Shown here piece by piece: positions 34,401-46,516 of a DNA stretch of 64,000 nt (position 1 is the stretch's first letter; every line of letters starts with the position of its first letter). Under the pieces are notes generated by a model, which was given only the letters and a program-made list of their open reading frames with translations, was not told the DNA's origin and did not search any database. Source of the DNA: Mycteria americana (lineage: Eukaryota; Chordata; Aves; Ciconiiformes; Ciconiidae); NCBI RefSeq assembly GCF_035582795.1, contig NC_134373.1, forward strand, positions 14,096,001 to 14,160,000. Direction: 5' to 3'. The position numbers and the translations under genes are program-made.

Positions 34401-35474
34401 CAAGATTGCAGGTTCTTCTGCCTGAAGTGGTTCACTTTAAATGGTAATTTTTTTTTAATATGCAACTTTTTTTATTGTTGATTTTGGTGCTATTTATGCT
34501 CTGAGCTCAAATCTAATAAAAGCTAGAATGGTAATCGTGTATATTTGCTTTTATCTTCAGTGCACTAGTTATCTTCTGAATGCAAACTGGTGTAACAACT
34601 CTATGTTCTTGGCTGTTGACAAAGCTGTTATCACATCTGAAGTGTTTTGTATGTGGAAGGAGATGGAGAAAGTGGGAACCTTCTTGACCTTACTTCTACT
34701 GAGAACAGATGATCTGTGGAAAGAGGGCTTTACCAGTTTTAAATCAATATCTTCACAATAATTTGGTGGGTGCACAGGTTTTTCATGTCAGGTTCTAGTG
34801 CATGTCTAACTTTGAACATAATACAAGCCATAAAATTACCTCTCCCTGGCCTCCCCATATTTTTTTTTTTTTGTCTCCTACCACTGTACTCATACTCAGC
34901 ACTTTTGGGGAGTGGGGGAATTATTTTAACACATTCTCATCTATCACTTTTCTGCCTTTCTCCTATTGCCTTTTTCTCCCATCCAGAGCAGCACAGAAAC
35001 AAAAATCTCTCTTTTTAAAAATCTGCTCAATCATCCTCAGTTTTCCATGTTTGGGGATGAATTTCCTCTCTGCTTTATTGTGCTGGAGGGTGATTCCTTG
35101 CATGACTGAAATGTAAGATGCCGTTATGTTTTTGCCTGAGGAGGGGGAGATACTGGCCTGAGCTCCACTGCCCCTTCACTCCAGATGTTCTTGCAGGAAG
35201 CTCCTGCCACAGGTTCTGCTCCTGCACCTGTGTCTCCACACACGCCAGCACAACTGCAGAGCTGTGCTGATGAGAGCAGCGTCTTGCACTACGCGTACCA
35301 GTAAATCATCAGTACAAATAACTCTCCTTCTCCCCCTTATATTGTTTTGAATACAGTTCAGTCTGGGGGTCTGGCCCAGCGTGCACCCCACAAATGACTC
35401 TTTGTGCACAATGTGAAGGGGAGCACAGGAGAGGGTCAGGAAGTTCTTAATCTCCAGCTTTTAGGTTATGCTTC
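28426..35474. other. Intergenic stretch without a recognised gene
   Basis: AT-rich sequence with short random open frames. It contains two adjacent palindromic structures at 33304-33346 and three exon-like open segments (32408-32500, 33003-33056, 34280-34447), reported as weak leads. No tRNA, rRNA or recognisable protein was found. Confidence 0.5.
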
Positions 35475-36177
35475 TGTATTGGGTGCAGGTGCCCAGGTGT
35501 GGGTGGCCCTGTGCAGGACACAGCTGGTTCCAGCCACCTCTGCAATGGACCCACTGCAGGACACAGCTGAGCTCATCAGTGAAAGTGGTGGCACCTCTGT
35601 GAAAGCGTATTTAAGAAAGGGCAAAATGCTGCACAGCAGAGAGGAGTGAGGAAGAAAGTGAGAGAAACAGTCCTCTGAACACCAAGGTCGGAGAAGAAGG
35701 AGAGGGAGGAATTGCTTCAGGTGCTGGAGCAGGTATTTCCCTGCAGCCCATGGAGGAGCTCATGCCGGAGTAGGTGGAGATTTCCTGAAGAAACTGCAGT
35801 CCATGGAGAGGAGCCACGCAGGAGCAGGCTTATGCTGACGGACTGCAGGCTGTGGAGCACCCACGCAGGAGCAGGCTTATGCTGAAGGACTGCAGCCTGT
35901 GGAGAGGACCCATGGTGGAGCAGGGGAAAAGTGTGAGAAGGATGGAGCAATAGAAAGGATCTGTTGCAGACTGACTGCAACCCCCCATTCCCTTTTGCCC
36001 TGTGCTGCTTTGGGCTGGGGTGAGGTAGAGGAGTTGGGGGTGAAGGTGTGAAGTTGAGCCTGGGGAAAGAGGGGAGCATGAGGGGAAGGTGCTATTTTAA
36101 TTTGGTTTTGCTTCTCACTATTTTAATCTATTTTAATTGGCAATATATTAAATTAATTCTCCTCACATCAAATCAAG
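35475..36177 (+). mobile_element. Decayed avian endogenous-retrovirus-type LTR
   Basis: The segment opens with TGTATTGGGT and follows the landmark order of an LTR family widespread in bird genomes: GGTGGCACCTCTGTGA, a TATTTAAG promoter-like box (35608), a block of repeated 'ccacg-caggagcagg…ctgcag-cc-tggag' units, CAACCCCCCATTCCC, and a 3' part with TTTTAATTGG and AATATATTAAATT, where the family has an AATAAA signal (here AATATA at 36142). The 3' end is truncated, and no gag, pol or env coding sequence accompanies it, so it is a solitary non-coding relic. The family assignment (probably ERVL-like) is from memory. Confidence 0.7.
35814..35907 (+). repeat. 47-bp tandem units inside the LTR
   Basis: Two clear copies (35814-35860 and 35861-35907) share CCACGCAGGAGCAGGCTTAT and GACTGCAG…TGTGGAG, with a degenerate third continuing as CCCATGGTGGAGCAGG. 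Internal minisatellite units of this kind are typical of the LTR family. Confidence 0.8.
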
Positions 36178-39100
36178 TACTTGAAATTTATATCTGGACT
36201 CCAAGTCACAGTGGAAAATACTGATTTCTCTTTGATCACTGAAAGCCATTATTGCCTTTAATTTTTTAAGTAGGACACAAAATGGATCAATTTTTAATTT
36301 TTAAGTCATTCTGTGTGTAGTTGCATTTTTTGATGTATTCTGGTTAGGCCTCTCAAGTTCTGCTTATTCACCTTTCCACTAGAGTAAATCTCAGCTGCAG
36401 GGTCAACTCAGGAACAGGTCTAATCCATTACATTTCTTCTGGAGAAGAATACCAGCCATATTTTTACGGGTTTGAGCATGGGAGAATTATTCTGGGGAAA
36501 GGATGCTGCAGCAGTAGATTCTATTTTATCTACTTTGGTAGTGTTGTTCTTACGGATATTTAGGATGCAGCATCTTCACAGCATTATATCTAGCTGTGCT
36601 TCAGAAGGGGACAAAGTTTGGGGTGAGTGGCATCTTTGCTGAAAGTACTGTTAATCTTGGGAAAAGAAATAAGCAGAGTTTGGGAATGATTTATATTTCA
36701 GAGTTATTTTCCTGAATGAGAAGGGAACTTCCTTAGAAGGTAAGTTTTGTATGTGGGTTCTTACACCACCTACCAAAAATATCTGGCACTAGCCACCAAT
36801 GGTATCTAGACAGGGTACTAGCTGACATGATGCACTTAATGGTTTCTAATAGGTGCACTGTTTGGAATACAAAATTGATGGATAGCTTCCTAGCATTAGC
36901 TAAATTAATCTTTAATTTCTTCCCCTCTCTCCACATCTCGCTAGGAAAGGAAGATTCTCTTTTAAAAGGAATATGGTTAATTGTTAGTTGCCTGTATGGA
37001 GGACACAGCTATTTGTGGTGGATAAAGAAGACTTCTTTGATAATAAATTAGATGAGCTTCAGAAAGTATTGCACTATCATTATAACTTCATCAAGTAATT
37101 TCTTCCAATGATATCACTCACTTTTGATTATTGTCTTACTGTTTACTTATTGCATAATCTGTTCCATAAGCTTTCCTGGCTATGTCAAGGCCATAGACGA
37201 AATGCTTATAACAATTCTCTTTTCTCTTGAAGTTCTATGAAAGGGAAAGAAATTCCCATTTGGCAGCTCTCAGGGACAGCCATGCTTGCTTAGCCACCAG
37301 CTGCTCTGGAAGAATACATGATTATCCGTGTACCCTAGCTGCCAAAAAAGTCTTTCGCACTGTTCACACAAGTCTTTCACACAAGTTCACTGAAGTACTC
37401 CATACGTTTGTGAACTTGGATCAGGCAAAGTGAATTTGGCATCTTTTAAAAAAAAAAAAAAAAGGCAGGCAAACTATGCTGGAACCAAATTTAGCATCTT
37501 CAGGAGCTGTGGCCTAGGGTTTATCAGTTGCAATTGTAAAAAGATCGATGTTTTCATAGTGAAACGTGTTTTTATTCAGCTAGTTCAATCTATGAAAAAA
37601 AGTGTCTCCGTTCCTTTTATTTCAGACTTGTGAACTTCTTTGCAAAATGATCTGAGAGATTACTAGTAAGATTAGCTAATAAGTGCAAAATGGAAAAGTT
37701 GCACTGTGGACAGGTGGTTAACAAAAGATACCATAAAGTCAGCCAGCATAATTATCATTAATAAGGTAAGATCTTTAAGACATTAACCACAGGCTAATAC
37801 TTTTGGTGGTATGCTGACATTTATTCTGATCTTGCAAACAAAAATAGTGATTATGAGCCATTGCAGAAAGAACTGGGAAATAAAGCATTTTGTAAAATAC
37901 CAGTCTGTGGTGGTTTTGGTTTCTGTTGGCTTTGTCATGCTTTTACTTAGGGTTCAGCTCCTTTGCGTACCCTATGTAGGATCTGTTTTGTCCGATCTCT
38001 TATGTACAATAAGTTAAAATAAGTTAATAGTTAACACATAGAGCTTAATACACAAGTTCTTCATGGCAAGATATATGATATTTCATATATTTTCTAACAG
38101 AAATAGTTAAAGTGTTTGAATATTATTGGTAATTATCAGAAGACATTTGAGAGAAACTTCACATGTTCTATACACGCTCTTTTATCTGTGTTTTGCTTTT
38201 GGGATTGATGAATTCCCATATCTTTGAGAGCAGTTACTAGCAATGAAGCAACTATTTTCAAATGACCTATAGGTTCCTGACTGCAGCAGAAACTGCTTCA
38301 GGTAGGGAAACTGGAACCGTATTTAATTTTAAGTGGCCAGAATTTCTGAAGAGAAGAGGCATTGGAGTCACCTCTGCACTCACAAAAACATTACTTTTGG
38401 GCAAAATGTTATAAAGATCAACAAAGTTTCCAGAGAGGTTTGACTGGCATCATACACAAATATAGTATGCTGTGAGGCAGCGGTGCTTCCTGCTTTGTTA
38501 TGAGATGCCTAAAATACTTTGTGTTCATTATTTAGTGTCTTGCTGCTGATGTATTAGCGGGATGATGCAAAGAAGAGAGTCCACAATAAATGTTTTGTTT
38601 AAACCCAGAAACAGAGGCAACAGCTGTCATATTTTAATTTTTTCCATGGGTCACTACCTTGAGATATTTGAGGAGTAAAAAAACTGTTGGTTTTTTTTTC
38701 CTCTATAGCATTGTCTGGTAACAAAAGATAATATGTTAAGTTTATTTGGAGGGTTTTCTAGGATCCAGGATCAGGTAGTGCTAATAATATTACAGATTGT
38801 TAATACTGCCATTTGGGCTTTTTTTCAGATTTCCAGTTGCCATAACTTAATTCCTTCAGGGCGGTTTTGTCCATATGTTCATGCTGTCTCTGGGATGTGA
38901 CGTATCGTAGCCTTGTTTACTAATTTAGTCAGAAAATATTTGTTTGCCATTACTTACATGGTTTACAGAAAGGTTAGTACAGTTGGCTGTCTAGATAAAA
39001 ACTAGTTTTCCAGAGATGGAATTATTTAAGGATGCTGAGAAGGCAACACTGGCTTAAGATGGTGAGCGAGTACTGACATTTTGAGGAATCGGAGGGGAAC

Positions 39101-40223
39101 AATTTTTTTATGATGTCACTGTTGAATCGCAGCATTCCCCAAGGGCTGATACACTGATACCCCAGGGCTCCAGGACTGCTGCTGTGAACTTGGGCATACA
39201 TACTGTTTTTTTCCAGTGGTATTTTACTTTTCATTATGTTAAGGAAATGTGTCTATGTCCTCAACCATTTTCACCTATATTTTCTTCTGTGGAATACACC
39301 TTTCAGATGAAATACTGAGAGTCTTTTTAAGATTCCGAGATACTTCCATGTTTGTATATCCATCGAATACAACTAGGAGTAAAACTGAATAAAACTCTTG
39401 TCCCTCTTTCAGTTCAGGTGGTACGTTGTGTGATATAATTGCTATGATGTTTAAAGTATGTTGATTGATTACAGCTGTAATAAATGCTGTAATCTTCATA
39501 AAATTTATGCTTCTGGGTATTTGGGAGGTTGATACTATTGAAACGTGGTAATCAGAACCATAGCACTGTGTTCTGAACATTGCCAGGGTAAGCTGATTAA
39601 AGTTTTCAGTGAAACATGAAATAGGGAGTAGATATTTCTGGCAAGGTCTTGATTAGTCTCAAGGGTTATTTTTGTGGCATTGAACTTAGAGGTAATTAAT
39701 CAAACCATAAAGACATGCTCTTCCATTACATTAAATCTCTTGAGAAATTTTGAGACCTACTTATACTGGCAGCAGGTTTATGCTAGAGAAATGTCTGTCT
39801 GGTACCTTAGTGGTATCCAGAAGCATAATGATCCTGTAAAAAGTGATCCTATGAAAAGGAAGACAGCTTGAAAGAGATGATTAGTGGAGATTTTCCTGGA
39901 CTATGTATATGTGTAAGCTACTTGTGGAGAAGTCTTATGCATGAGGAATACAGGGCTGGAATTTCCCCGTGCTTAGATGGGAATCTGTCCATGACCTTAG
40001 CTGAGATTGGGCCACTTGACCTGTGGAGTCCCCCTCCAGTGTAAAAGACTGTTCAGTCAACCTGTGTTGTCAAGAGGTTATAGAAAATAATCTGTATGCA
40101 TAGAGTGCACTAGCAAGATGGACAGAGTAACTGTAGCTTTTTATTATTCCACATCTTTATCCTCCCGTTAATGCAGAAGTCATTTATTGCAGAATATAAA
40201 TTGCAAGGAGTATGCTGTATTGT

Positions 40224-40292
40224 GCAAGATATCTTGATGTAGGCTTGCAAGATATCTTGATGTAGGCTTGCAAGATATCTTGATGTAGGCTT
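40224..40292. repeat. Perfect tandem repeat, three 23-bp units
   Basis: Units at 40224-40246, 40247-40269 and 40270-40292 are identical. Each carries the 12-bp perfect palindrome CAAGATATCTTG across its start (the first also uses its own GCAAG). Perfect identity implies recent expansion. Confidence 0.95.
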
Positions 40293-42455
40293 TAGGGTTT
40301 TCCATTTTATTTGACCCAATTTTGTGCTTGAGCAATTAATACACTTCTAACATGCTGCTGTCTGAGGACAAAAAACTTATCCTGAGAGATGACTTTTTAA
40401 ATGTACCCAGAGAGATGCTGAAGTTTCTTACCTAGTACCTTGAAAGACAAATGAGGTAATGAACTTCAAGTGTCTGGAATGTATAAATTGACATGAGATT
40501 CTGCAAGAAATTGGGGACCTAATTATTCACAAATGCTGGGCATTTGTAATGTAGGTGCTTAAAGCAGCAAAAGCACCGAACTGATCTGACCTGTTTTCAT
40601 CTGTTGTGAATTTAGCTTCTGCTGTAATAGGTAAATGTGATCATTTTAATTCTACAATACTTGTCCTTTAACAGAAAAATATACTATTTATTAAGTTCTC
40701 AACAGATGCTTAGCATGTCCAGATATAGGCCAGGTTATTGCTTCACATCTAAGCCAAACTGGTAATGATCTAGCAATTTGTTTACCCCTGTGATGACAGA
40801 ATCTAGTTTTAGGTTGGTGCCCAGAAGTAATAATGCCTGAGAACAAAAACTAGCATTAACTGATACATCCTTCTTGAAAGTTTCACTTCTAAAGACAACT
40901 TCCTGAATTGCTTTAAAGCGTGCTAATAGGAAACATGAGGAAGTTTTTCTGGCTGTGTTTGTTCTCAGGATGATAAAGGTACACACAACTGTGTGTACTA
41001 CAAAGAAGATAGATTGACAGTTCCTCTGTTCCTTTTGAAAAAGGGACTTCCAATAAAAAAATTAAAACAATTATTTAAAGTGGAGAAAAAGAAGTCGTTC
41101 GTTCCAAATGTATTGTTAATCTGCAAAGGACGTGTCCACAAAGTCATATAGAGGTCAAATATTATTTAGAATGATAATTTAGAATACCCATAGTTACGTT
41201 ACTATGTTACTGTGTTTATGTTGAAGCAATCTAAACCTTTAGAGTAGACAGTACAAACTAACCATGAACTGATGGGGATAAAAAATAACAGGATATTCTT
41301 CGGGGATCTGGGGACGGTAACATCCTTGCACTTCATCCTGAAATAATCCGGTACCGGCAACTTTCAGTGGCAGTTTATTTGACTAAATGGGCCAGCGTTC
41401 CGATTCATTTGTGCCAGAAAGGAGTTAACATTGACTTAAACTACTAGCATGAAAAGTACCATTCTTTTTGGTTTTTAATTTTTTTTTTAATTTTTCATTT
41501 TCTATCTTTATAGTTACTTGACTTGGTGTTGTAATATATTGTATGAGGAAAGCAGGCAATTTTTTTATTTTTGGATGGTGGGTTCTCATTGCTAATTCAC
41601 ATCTGAAGTTCTAATCCATATTTATGACATAAATTATCACTTCTACAGGGACAAGCAGTGTCAGACAGGATTAGAGAATTAGCACAAGAGTGAGGCATCC
41701 AAAACCATTTCTGCTCGCTTTTATTAGATATTTGTTTGGTTTGAGTGGCAGTGGATAACTGACTTAATAATAACTATAGGGTCTTTAAGGCCTTACTCTT
41801 TCCTTGGAAGGTCTATGCCCTGCTGAAAATTTTTTGTCATCTACAGGGTCAAGCAAAAGAGACAGGCTGAAGGTGCTCCTGTTTGGAAAACAATAGCTAC
41901 AGAGCTATTGAGTGTTGGCAGGGGACACAACCATCATCCATTTATCCAGCAGATGAGAGAACAAAAAAGGAAATAGAAGATGGACGTAAGCCCTGTTTTT
42001 CTTCTGGTTGTCTCCCCATATTAGGTCAGAAGACTTCTAGGAAAATTAGTGAGCAACGCTGCAAGAGAAAGCAGAGGTGGGAGCTCGGTGATGGCAGCTG
42101 GTTGAACTCCTCTAAGTCATCCAGCTATTTCTGTAGCATTTGGAGTGAGAAGGTACTTTCCCAGTCCTCCTTCAGGCTGTTTCGAAGGAATACGTTTTAT
42201 CCCAGACTGCCCGTTCTCCAGTTCTTGGCTTTGGGGGGGGCAATGGCCATTTAGGCCAACAGGTTATGAAAGGAGGTGGGTGTTGGACAACTGCGTGCTC
42301 TCTGTTCAGACAACATTAGTAGCAGTTCTTCTAGATGTTGCCAGTTCTTTGTGCAGCAGGTTGCTCTGTACGCATCAAGAGATAGCAAATTTAGGAAGTA
42401 GTTATACTTCTGGAGGCTGCAAAAAACCTGAAATTTGTGTGTGTATGTATAGCCT

Positions 42456-42482
42456 CACACAACACACACACACATACACATG
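42456..42482. repeat. CA-rich microsatellite
   Basis: An interrupted (AC)n run. It is short and probably polymorphic, with no evident function. Confidence 0.8.
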
Positions 42483-45400
42483 TAATTATGTGTATAATTT
42501 TTTTATCACTGTCATTTGTTGATAATACCTTGCTATAAACAACTGTTGGCACAAAGCCATTTTCAGTCATCCTATAAAAAGCAAATAGCTTGCTTTCATG
42601 TGACAGCTCAATGAGACAAGAACCTTAGAAACTGCTTGTAGTATGTACAGCTGTTTTACAAAGGCAGTCATTTAAAAATACATATTTCCTGAAGTGTTAG
42701 CTAACTTGCTTGTGTGTTGAAAGAACTTTAAATGTTTAGCATGGCTGTTACCTTGTATTGCTGCTTCTGTGGCGAGCAGTCAGTCATTGAAATCTACATT
42801 ATAAATTAGTCACATACTTGGCAATTTGATTTTTTTTTTACCTTTGAGCAGAGAACATAGAATCCAAGCTGTTTTCAATCTGACATGCATTATAGAAGAA
42901 TTAGAGGTTTTGTTCTAATTAGATATTTAAATTTAAGAAATGTTAATGAAATCAGTAACAACTGTGGTCAATGACAGTCTTGCTTTTACGTCAGCGAATG
43001 TAAAGTCAGACCCTAGGCAGGGGTCTGAATGGTTTGTGAATCATTAGTGACTCCGCTGCTTTCTCCAGCCAACATCAAAAAGACATTTTCAGCTTGTATC
43101 AGCTGGTATCCAGGCATTGCTTTGTTCTGCAAACAGATCGAGAGAGAGAGGGATTGCAATGGGGTGGCCCATGCAGTCATAGACAAGAGATGAGGTGGTG
43201 TATGTAGGACATCAGAAAAAGTAGCAACGAATGAAGGAGAGGCAGTGCCAAAGTTCTAAATGTAGATGAGCACTAAGCAACACCAACATTATTAGGCACC
43301 ACTTCTTCTGGAGCATCTGCACTGCTAGACCTGTGCTTATCTTGGCTTGGCTTGGCCTGACCTGGTTCTGCACATCAGCTGGTTTTCCTGCACTTCACCC
43401 TTTGTGTCTTTTCCCCCTGCCCTGGCAGTAGGGAGGGGAGGCAGGAGGGCACTTGCTCCTCTTCCACTCTCCCTGCTCAGCACCATTCTGTTCTTTTCCT
43501 AAGAATATGCACAACAAATTTGCCTTGTATGTGGGTCATTGGGACTCTCTGTCCACAACACGAGTGCATGAAAATAAAGCATCTCAGACTATATGAAGGG
43601 AGAAGGAAAGGTTCTAGTACTTCCAGTGCTACTTATTCTGCAACTTGCAGCATGGTATGAAGTCTGTGGCCCTGCCAACAAGATTGGACCAATTTGGGTT
43701 TAGTAGAGACAGACTCTTCTTGCACTACCAGCCTCTTCAAAAATGAAGCTTTGTAGTGAGTTTAATAGGTGCTTCATCTTTCTGGAGTATTGGTAGCATG
43801 AAGGAATCCTCTTTCACTGATGGACATGTGATGTATGTCAAGGACAAGGCTTTGATATCAAAGACAGGACAGCAGACACTAGTGCAGAGGAGTCATTGGG
43901 AAGTGTCACAAACAACTGAAATCTGCAGTGCCTGCCTGGACTACAGAGTTACAGCTTTCTCCTGAACAGGGGAGAAGGAATTCTCTCTCTTGCCTACTGA
44001 GCAGTAGTGTAAAGGTTGGTGTTGCTTCTATGTATTGTTTTGGCTTACTCCTTTTTGGCCAGCAACTATGTGTAGCTGCAGATCCATTTGACCTTGCCTC
44101 TCTCTTGCCAGGAGTTTTGCCTCATTCTGTTTGACGCTCTTTGCTCCTTCTGTGTTTTGAGAGAATTGCCCTGCCACAGAGAGGGGATGCCTGGGCCCCT
44201 GGCACAGCACAAATACTGTAGTCAGTGGAGCAGAGAAAATAAGGGCTTTAGCACATTTGTGCTTGTCACCTCCCACCTCTAAAACCACTCCCAAATGCCA
44301 CCAAAAAACATGTCAGCTACATCTCTTCTTCTTTCCCTCAGTCTGGAAAAGGAGACTTGCCAACACACTCTAGGTGTAAGATCTAAACCGTAGCAGGGGG
44401 ACCCCTTTCCCACTCACATAATTCACTCAAGGGACACCATTTAGGTACTCTTGAGGAAGACAAGCTCTTGCACAACCAAAAGAATCCTCTGTTTTGCTCC
44501 CAAATGCTATAAAATGGAAGTAATGACTAGGGAAAGAGAGTGTCTAAAAACTCAACCTGAATATTGTGGCCTGAGATACTCTAAAGGATTATTTCACCCC
44601 CCTGTTATCTAAGTTCATTCTTTTCTGTTGTCCTGTTTTTATTTCTTTCTTGGTGACACTGTTCTTTTTTGCAATGAGCACAGTGGTCTCCCTCCATAGA
44701 AATTTTTATGGCCAGAATCATCATCTTGCCAGCTGACACTGTTCTCCTGTGAAAGCTGATGACCAGGGTGGACTTCTGCAATTTGTACCTGTGTTTCAAG
44801 GATGTAAAATAAGATCCTGCTTTTCCCTGTCCTGTGGGCGTGTTTGCCTTGTAATTCTTAAGGTGCCAGTGCTTAGCTATGTGCACACAACTAACTTCAA
44901 GGATTTTTTTTGTTTGTTTTGGTCAAAAATTAAGAAAAGGAGCAAATTCCCTCATCTTACTGATATTTCCTTACATTTGCTCTCTGTTCCTTTAGGATGG
45001 CAAAGGTACCAACTGCATTAATCCTTTTTGATACTAGAGGGAGCTCATGGCTTGAGCAGTGAGAGTGAAACATGAAATCTTGGACAATTCTTGAGGAAAC
45101 ACAGATGGGAGGTAAAGTGGCATTGATGGCTATAATGCACCTTTTTCCATCACTGGCAAAAAACTAGAAGGGCTGAATTTATCTGCTTAAGGAATTACAC
45201 ATGGCTTTCAGAGACACTCAGATAATGAAATGCTGTAGCTGCAATTTCTTCTATACCTGAGCACCTCTCTGTCATGGCTGGATTTATCTTCACAACTTCC
45301 TCTGAGGAAATAAGCCCTCTCATATCCCTATTAATACATGGGGGACTGTAACAGCGGAAGCACTCATGGTAGTGCAGCGTTCAGACTATACCTGCCATAG

Positions 45401-46489
45401 TGACTTCAGTCAGGCATCGGTCTTGTACATAGGCAGGAAAGCACCACATAGGTGTTCTTGAGGAGTCCCAATGTGCTGCATTTCTGTGCTCAGCCAGTTC
45501 CTGGAGGCACAAATGCAGACCTGTCACAATACCTTCTCGCCCACCCTAGCAAGACTTCAGTTGGGAGAGGCTGCTGGGTGGACAAAGCTGAGACATGCTT
45601 CTTAAGCCTCTCTGTGTTGTGCCCTCTCCCCAGCTCTGGCTCAGCCAGCAGCAGTCATGGAGCTGGAGAGAGGCCATGGGGCTGAGCTGTGAGTGCCCAC
45701 TGTTTCAGGATGAGGCAGTGAAAGGCAAATACATCTTGGACTTGTTAAGGTCTTCTCTGAGACAATGAAGGCTGTGCCAGCCTGGTGGACCTAAGGCATC
45801 CCAGAAGCACCTCAAGCAAGATGAACAGCCAGCAGTAGGCTGTGAAGAAGGTGGTTTCTCACTGGCCAGGGGTGAGGAACAGCTCACCAAGTATCCACAG
45901 AGAGCATTAGCCAGAACAGAAGATTGGGAAAGGAAGCTGGCAGGATTTGTACCCTGGAAGAGCCCTACTATGGGAAGGAAGTGTAGAAAGAGCGTAAGCA
46001 ACATGACTATTGCTATGTGCAGCGGTTGGATGATCAGAGAAGAGAGTGCATGCACATGCAAACAGATGTATGCAAATGCACTGTATAATTTATATATATA
46101 CGCTCAAAGAAGTATTCCAAGGGGAGTTTTCCAAAGTGCCCAGGAGGAGACTTGAAAGCACAAGGTAACATCCTGAAACATGTTGGCTGACTTTTTTGCC
46201 ACCTTCCTGTTTTTCTGCACGAGGGATGTGTCACTGTAACAGGGCAGTTGAGAGCAGATTAGCCACCAGAAGCTGGGGTCTTTGGAGGCTGAAACGCAGC
46301 CACGCTTGAAATGGGCTAGCTTAAATATCTTAGTTAAGATAACTTTGCATAACCAGAGCAAATGTAATTTACATTACAGCCATTTAATCACTTGGAGTTC
46401 TTGACGTGTGGACTTCTAATCCTAGTGAGCACTACCTGTATCCTGTTTAATTATATTTTGACAAATCCTTATTCCTTTAGAAGTAGCTC

Positions 46490-46516
46490 AGCTGTCACTG
46501 ATGCTCAGTGACAGCT
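46490..46516. repeat. Perfect hairpin, 12-bp stem and 3-nt loop
   Basis: AGCTGTCACTGA (46490-46501) and TCAGTGACAGCT (46505-46516) are exact reverse complements around TGC. The structure is not embedded in any recognised element. Confidence 0.95.

Noticed and set aside
45705-46061. 118-codon frame on the minus strand with hydrophobic start
   Set aside because: The apparent signal-like stretch is the only feature. There is no family resemblance and no gene context.
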